Below are positions 7,179 through 11,180 of a stretch of DNA of 11,180 bases, piece after piece. How positions within the stretch are numbered: the first letter of the stretch is position 1; every line of letters begins with the position of its first letter. The stretch covers positions 1 through 11,180 of the forward strand of contig BQJH01000077.1 in assembly GCA_021604605.1 (NCBI GenBank), written 5' to 3'. The position numbers and the translations under genes are program-made. The notes beneath the pieces are model-generated. The model searched no databases. It saw only the letters and a list, made by a program, of their open reading frames with translations, and was not told where the DNA came from. The stretch comes from Hyphococcus sp. Lineage in GTDB: Bacteria > Pseudomonadota > Alphaproteobacteria > Caulobacterales > Parvularculaceae.

Positions 7179-8132
7179 TTAAACGCCAGCGAAATGCTTT
7201 GCGGCGGGTTTGTCCGCGCCCTTCCAGCTTTTTACAAATTCCTCAAGCTCTTTGTCGCCGCCTTCCGGCAAAACGATTTTGAGCTTTACATATTGATCGC
7301 CAGCGGCGGCGTTCTTGCCTTTGGCGATACCGCGCCCGCGCAATCGCAATACCGTACCCGAGCTGGAATTTTTCGGCACGGTCAACGACACATCACCGGC
7401 GATCGTTGGCGCCGTGATCTTCCCCCCAAGGACGGCTTCCTTCAGGGTGATCGGCGCATCGACATAAACGTCATTGCCCTTGCGCTCAAAAACAGCGCTC
7501 GGCTTAACATGAACTTCAACATACACATCACCGGGGCCAGCGGGACCACGCTCGCCCTGACCGCGCAGACGCAAAGTCTGGCCGTCATCAAGACCCGGCG
7601 GGATCGCCAGATCGAGGGTGCGCCCGTCCGGCATGGTGACGCGTTTTTTCGCGCCCGCTGCTGCGTCCAGAAAATCAACTTCCAACCGATAGCGCACGTC
7701 GCGACCGCGTTGAGGCCGGGCTTGCGGGCGCGCCTGGCCGCCTGCGCCGGGCCCACGTTTGGCGCCAAAAAAGTCTGAAAAGATATCGCTTAAATCTTCG
7801 AACGAAGCGCCGGCATCCGGCCCGCCCGGTCCACTGGTTGAATATCCGCCGGCTCTGGGGCCTGCGCCTTGCTGCCCCGACCATTGGCCAAAGGGGTGCG
7901 AGCGTTCGCGGCCTTCTTCATCGATTTCGCCGCGATCAAATTTCTTGCGCCGGTCGCTGTCGCCAATCACATCAAAAGCAGCGGAGACTTCCTTGAACTT
8001 GTCTTCGGCTTTTTTGTCATCGGGATTGCGGTCCGGGTGGTATTTTTTGGCGAGCTTGCGGAACGCGGCGCGAATCTCGGAATCGCTCGCCGTCGGCGCC
8101 AGGCCCAATACTGCGTAAGGATTTCTCGCCAC
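7179..8132 (-). CDS. DnaJ/CbpA-type co-chaperone (class II J-protein)
   Basis: This 317-residue cytoplasmic J-protein is expected to stimulate the ATPase of DnaK and deliver clients. The J domain is residues 1-70 with the essential HPD at 32-34 (KKYHPDRNP). A Gly/Ser/Pro-rich linker (about 80-145) contains the DIFSDFFG element typical of DnaJ/CbpA linkers. There is no CxxCxGxG zinc finger, which separates it from true DnaJ. Two substrate-binding beta domains follow (about 146-290), with LDLAIPPGLDDGQTLRLRGQG and the repeat-like VPKNSSSGTVLRLRGRG. Length fits CbpA (about 300). The start is GTG with a weak purine-rich site (GAGACGG). No dnaK or cbpM is visible nearby, so the gene appears solitary. 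Alternative naming simply as 'DnaJ C-terminal domain protein' would be equally fair. Confidence 0.94.
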   Translation of the reverse strand: MARNPYAVLGLAPTASDSEIRAAFRKLAKKYHPDRNPDDKKAEDKFKEVSAAFDVIGDSDRRKKFDRGEIDEEGRERSHPFGQWSGQQGAGPRAGGYSTSGPGGPDAGASFEDLSDIFSDFFGAKRGPGAGGQARPQARPQRGRDVRYRLEVDFLDAAAGAKKRVTMPDGRTLDLAIPPGLDDGQTLRLRGQGERGPAGPGDVYVEVHVKPSAVFERKGNDVYVDAPITLKEAVLGGKITAPTIAGDVSLTVPKNSSSGTVLRLRGRGIAKGKNAAAGDQYVKLKIVLPEGGDKELEEFVKSWKGADKPAAKHFAGV

Positions 8133-8185
8133 TTTACCGTCTCTAACCGTCTGTCTTTTCTACACTCTTAACACATCGTAAACGC

Positions 8186-8219
8186 GCCGCGCTCGCCATC
8201 TATAACAGGTGCGCGCGGC
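8186..8219. repeat. GC-rich inverted repeat upstream of the J-protein gene
   Basis: Arms GCCGCGC (8186-8192) and GCGCGGC (8213-8219) are perfect and separated by 20 bases. The loop contains TTATAG on the minus strand (a possible -10, TATAAC on the plus strand). It sits 54 to 87 bases before the GTG of the J-protein. The loop is long for a terminator and no T run follows, so an operator around a promoter is the more attractive reading. GC-rich arms can arise by chance in this genome. Confidence 0.35.
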
Positions 8220-8270
8220 CATTCCGCCTTACCAGTTAGGTGATTTTCCCCGAAATTGAAGAGTTTAGGG

Positions 8271-9992
8271 TTAATTTTTGGGTGTAGATTCAACAAAATC
8301 CACCTGAATCAAGCGACCTAAACGGTCACGAATCGATGAGTCATACTTGCTCAAGACAGCGCCGTCACAATCTGGCCAGTAGCCTTTAAAGCCACGCAAC
8401 ACTAATGCACCCGCGCGATCAGCACGCGTAAATGGCACACCAAGCTCGCGAAGCTTCACATCTGCCGCCTCGGTTTTATCTAATAACACCAGGTCAATTT
8501 CCCCTTCCAATAGATACGCTACGATACCGTTCTTAAATACAATGTCATAACCAACGCCCGGTTTGCGGACACCGTCGTCATTCTTCCCATAAAGGAAACA
8601 ACGCAGCCTTACTTCGGCGACATCTTCAAAAGTCAGGTCAAAACTACGAAAATCAAGATAGGGCGAATAATGTACACCTTCGGCATGTACTACCCGCCGC
8701 CAATTTACATCCAGCGCTGTGAATACAATTGTTGCCATCGCTAAAAACAGAGTTGATCTGTAAATGATACTGCCAAATTCATTGAATGCATCGAAAATGA
8801 AATTTTTTGGCTCAACTATTTCTTCCGTGTCATATTTGCGTCGCCGCACAAAGCGTGTAAAAATTTTGGCGTAACTTTGCATTGACCTTGCTTCGGCGTT
8901 CATGGAGTTCCACCCCCACTGCGAATGCAAATATTCACCAAATCGGCGATACCGGGCGCCAAGCCATTGCATTACTGCCCAATATAGTGACGCACCAAAC
9001 AAAAAACTGAAAATGACGCCGCCTACAAAGGCCGGCCCCATAGATGAAATCACCGTTTCAGGAGGAACTCCAGATAGGGCCACCGCATTAAAAAACTCGC
9101 CCTCGCCCCATACAACCAGCCCCGGAAAGCCTATAAATAAACCGATCATCACAATGATTGATGGCCAGATTAACCACCCGTACCATGCTGGATAATCCGT
9201 CTTGGGTAGATAAACTTCCAGCCTTTCCAGACTCTCTTGTATAAAATGTCGTTCTTGTAACGCCAGCGACCGATTAACATCATCGGAATTCCCGCTGCTT
9301 AATGCGAGCTTTTCAAACAACGCCATGATGAGAATTGCACCCCAATAAACAACAACGACGATAATAGGGATGTAAAGAATTTCCCAAAAAGCTTTAAGCA
9401 GCTGTTCAGGAATAATCGACAGGTTAACGCTTGCCCCCTCAAAGATGACACGCGACATAAGCGTCACGTAAAAGAAAAATCCGATAACCGCTGCAAGCTG
9501 CACACATACCGAGATCACAACCCAGAAGAATCCCCTCATCATGTCGTGCATTGAAGATGCGTATACTTCGTAGAAGTCTTCTGGAATCTTTAGTACATCA
9601 TCAAGCAGAGGCGGTTCATCACCATCATCATTTTGCATTGTGTCTTGTGCTAGTAACTGGAAATAATTCAAAAACGCAACGATTGGAAAAACCAGCACCC
9701 AAGCAAATCGTGGTTCTCCTTCGATTAATGCAGTACCGCCAAGCCAGCCATTGACTATCAACCAGATCATAGCCAGCGATGACCAAAGTTGGTTGTTTCT
9801 ATTGCTTCGCGCGGAAAATAAGGAAATCACGCCAACTGCAATCCAATGAATTTGGATTAGACGATATGCATCCTCGCTTGGCTGTTGAAGAATATAGATT
9901 GCGTCAATTTCCGGTAGGAAAAGACCAACCGCCACACAAAAAAGCCCGAACAAAAAATTTAGGCTTTTAAAAAATACTTTGCCACTTGGCAT
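8271..9992 (-). CDS. Unrecognised polytopic membrane protein, 573 residues
   Basis: No family is recognised. Hydrophobic stretches suggest about eight or nine membrane helices: roughly 9-27, 44-60, 68-88, 95-114, 153-178, 204-227, 270-296, 317-345 and 408-428. A charged loop (about 116-150, with NDDGDEPPLLDD) and another (about 228-268) separate them, and a basic RFVRRRK patch lies at 380-386. The last 140 residues (about 432-573) are soluble and could form a small mixed alpha/beta domain (YDIVFKNG, LLEGEIDLVLLDKTEA, RGFKGYWPDCDG). No transport, enzyme or channel motif is visible. The gene is more AT-rich than its neighbours (about 45% GC in a 60-base sample against nearer 60-65% elsewhere) and has one GGCGCC site, while the other 9.4 kb has about 29. 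This points to acquisition or a different history. It starts 46 bases after the GTA gene, so co-transcription is possible; its ribosome site is weak. Confidence 0.85.
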   Translation of the reverse strand: MPSGKVFFKSLNFLFGLFCVAVGLFLPEIDAIYILQQPSEDAYRLIQIHWIAVGVISLFSARSNRNNQLWSSLAMIWLIVNGWLGGTALIEGEPRFAWVLVFPIVAFLNYFQLLAQDTMQNDDGDEPPLLDDVLKIPEDFYEVYASSMHDMMRGFFWVVISVCVQLAAVIGFFFYVTLMSRVIFEGASVNLSIIPEQLLKAFWEILYIPIIVVVVYWGAILIMALFEKLALSSGNSDDVNRSLALQERHFIQESLERLEVYLPKTDYPAWYGWLIWPSIIVMIGLFIGFPGLVVWGEGEFFNAVALSGVPPETVISSMGPAFVGGVIFSFLFGASLYWAVMQWLGARYRRFGEYLHSQWGWNSMNAEARSMQSYAKIFTRFVRRRKYDTEEIVEPKNFIFDAFNEFGSIIYRSTLFLAMATIVFTALDVNWRRVVHAEGVHYSPYLDFRSFDLTFEDVAEVRLRCFLYGKNDDGVRKPGVGYDIVFKNGIVAYLLEGEIDLVLLDKTEAADVKLRELGVPFTRADRAGALVLRGFKGYWPDCDGAVLSKYDSSIRDRLGRLIQVDFVESTPKN

Positions 9993-10038
9993 TTTTACGC
10001 CCGCTCGCTGTTATTTGAACTATAATGAAATTAGTAAG

Positions 10039-11180
10039 TTAGAGCAAAGCAGCATTTTCCTTCCTTTCCACGCCTTCACCCACCGCATCGGAAAGTTGCG
10101 CGACGGAAAAAGTAATTGAGGAGCCAACGCCGGGAGCGCCAAAGTCCGCACTGATATCCGCAGCGGTGTAGAGATAGTCTGGCGTTGTTGTTTTCACAGA
10201 CCGGACGGGCGCGGCGCCGTCAAAGATCGTCACGGCGTAACGCTCATAGGCCTCCGACAAAGGAACCTCTCCTTCCCAGCTATCGCCGCCAAGTCTTGTA
10301 CGGCGTATCCACGAGAGGCGAATGTCATCACTTTCTCGCCGGGCGCGCAGGTGAACCGGTGATAAAGGTTGCAGCCCGCGCGCGGCCATGGTCAGAGACC
10401 GGCTGGTAAAGTTCTCCGTATCGGGAATATCTGTTTCCGGGCCGGCCTGCCAGTCAAAGCTGAGCCCGCGCAGGCTGGTGGGGAATGCCGCCTGACTGAC
10501 CGCCGCCGTCAACAATACAAAGCGTGCATCTACAGGGGCGCCCGCCAAACTTTGTGCTTCACTGCCCGCCTGCCCCCGCAACAAACCGGATAGACGCCAA
10601 TGACCGTCGCCTAACAATTCCGCATTTTGAAACTGCGCGACTTCCCATTCTCCTGTTGCGCTTTCAACTGCAAACACATTGGCGCCGGAAAACATTTCTT
10701 CCGCTTCGCGCGATGACAAATTGCCGAAGGCGAGCGTCACCTCTACAGGGCGCCGATCCCATCGCCCTGATGCGGCGGCGGGCAACGCGGTTTTCAACCG
10801 CCCCATCACCGCGCGCGCAGGCGCTATGCCGGAGAGCACTGGCGCGCTTTGCCCGTTTGAACGATAAAGCGCGGCGCCGCCGGGCCATGGATCAGAGAAC
10901 GCGGCAAAATGTGGGGCGCCAGCTATTTGTGTCTCGCTCAACAGCGGCAAGTCCATCAAAACCCAAAGCGGCGGCGCATAAACCGACAGAGTTTGCGGCG
11001 GCGACAACACCAATGGACCAACGGGCGCTGCATAAACCGATGGCGAGACGCGCACGAGAGAGACCCGCCGTTCTGCGCCATCATCAATCTCGGTGATCCG
11101 GTAACGCCGATCCGTGTCGCTGCCTTGTGCGTTTTTATCATCCAGCAGGATCGCATCGCCGGGCTCAACATCAAGCGCCG
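10039..11180 (-). CDS. GTA baseplate 'megatron' / orfg15-like protein, C-terminal part (partial)
   Basis: The reading frame is open from the stop at 10039 to the right edge, giving about 380 residues of a longer protein. A GTG at 11055 is inside the frame and should not be taken as the start, since the upstream residues continue the fold (LDVEPGDAILLDD, then YRITEIDDGAERRVSL). The text matches what I know of the C-terminal third of Rhodobacter GTA gp15/Rcc01698: WRLSGLLRGQAGSE and, near the end, LSWIRRTRLGGDSWEGEVPLSE with YAVTIFDG. The full protein is usually around 1,300 residues, with a TIM-barrel-like part and baseplate modules, and forms the tip of the GTA tail that meets the recipient cell. 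It is normally the last gene of the GTA operon, so the rest of the cluster should lie beyond position 11180. A prophage tail protein of the same superfamily is the alternative; the GTA reading is favoured. Confidence 0.9.
   Translation of the reverse strand, partial: ALDVEPGDAILLDDKNAQGSDTDRRYRITEIDDGAERRVSLVRVSPSVYAAPVGPLVLSPPQTLSVYAPPLWVLMDLPLLSETQIAGAPHFAAFSDPWPGGAALYRSNGQSAPVLSGIAPARAVMGRLKTALPAAASGRWDRRPVEVTLAFGNLSSREAEEMFSGANVFAVESATGEWEVAQFQNAELLGDGHWRLSGLLRGQAGSEAQSLAGAPVDARFVLLTAAVSQAAFPTSLRGLSFDWQAGPETDIPDTENFTSRSLTMAARGLQPLSPVHLRARRESDDIRLSWIRRTRLGGDSWEGEVPLSEAYERYAVTIFDGAAPVRSVKTTTPDYLYTAADISADFGAPGVGSSITFSVAQLSDAVGEGVERKENAALL

Noticed and set aside
7194..7778. Plus-strand open frame of 194 codons opposite the J-protein gene
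   Set aside because: It lies wholly antisense to a well-supported chaperone gene and shows no domain of its own.
10039..11055. A separate gene starting at the GTG at 11055
   Set aside because: The frame stays open to the window edge and the upstream residues fit the same GTA baseplate protein, so 11055 is an internal valine codon.
10524..11096. Plus-strand open frame of 190 codons opposite the GTA gene
   Set aside because: It is antisense to the GTA protein, with an Arg/Ala/Pro-rich composition typical of a shadow frame.

Overview
The window looks like a piece of an alphaproteobacterial chromosome of moderately high GC. The signs are the C-terminal end of a gene transfer agent (GTA) baseplate protein of the Rhodobacter orfg15 / Rcc01698 type, a DegP protease followed by an OmpR/EnvZ-class two-component pair, and an alpha/beta-hydrolase–OsmC fusion. 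Dense GGCGCC hexamers recall marine Hyphomonadales/Parvularculaceae-like genomes, but that placement is only a guess from style. Every gene I can support lies on the minus strand, so transcription runs from right to left. Coding density is high and no gap exceeds about 160 bases. I saw no tRNA, rRNA, CRISPR array, transposase or integrase.

Layout in transcription order (right to left). (1) 11180-10039: the 3' part of the GTA baseplate 'megatron' gene, open through the right edge. This is normally the last structural gene of a GTA cluster. (2) 9992-8271: an unrecognised polytopic membrane protein of 573 residues, only 46 bases after the GTA gene and visibly more AT-rich than the rest. (3) 8132-7179: a DnaJ/CbpA-type co-chaperone without the zinc finger. 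(4) 7091-5652: an uncharacterised soluble helical protein of 479 residues. (5) 5574-4324: an alpha/beta hydrolase fused to an OsmC peroxidase domain. (6) 4207-2708: a DegP/HtrA periplasmic serine protease. (7) 2586-1903 and 1899-463: an OmpR-family response regulator and its HAMP-containing sensor kinase, separated by 3 bases. (8) 304-20: an HU-type nucleoid protein.

Functionally, the left and centre read as stress and protein-quality-control genes: a cytoplasmic J-protein, hydroperoxide detoxification, a periplasmic protease/chaperone and an adjacent membrane sensor/regulator. A plausible inference is that the two-component system senses an envelope state and controls degP and itself. The inverted repeat in the degP–regulator gap (2644-2665) is a candidate site for this. 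The right end is different: the terminus of a domesticated prophage-like GTA cluster followed by a compositionally distinct membrane gene.

The items that most deserve follow-up are the membrane protein next to the GTA end, the unknown 479-residue protein with a nested palindrome just upstream of it, and the inverted repeat in front of the two-component operon. I found no clear evidence for a wholly new multi-gene system.
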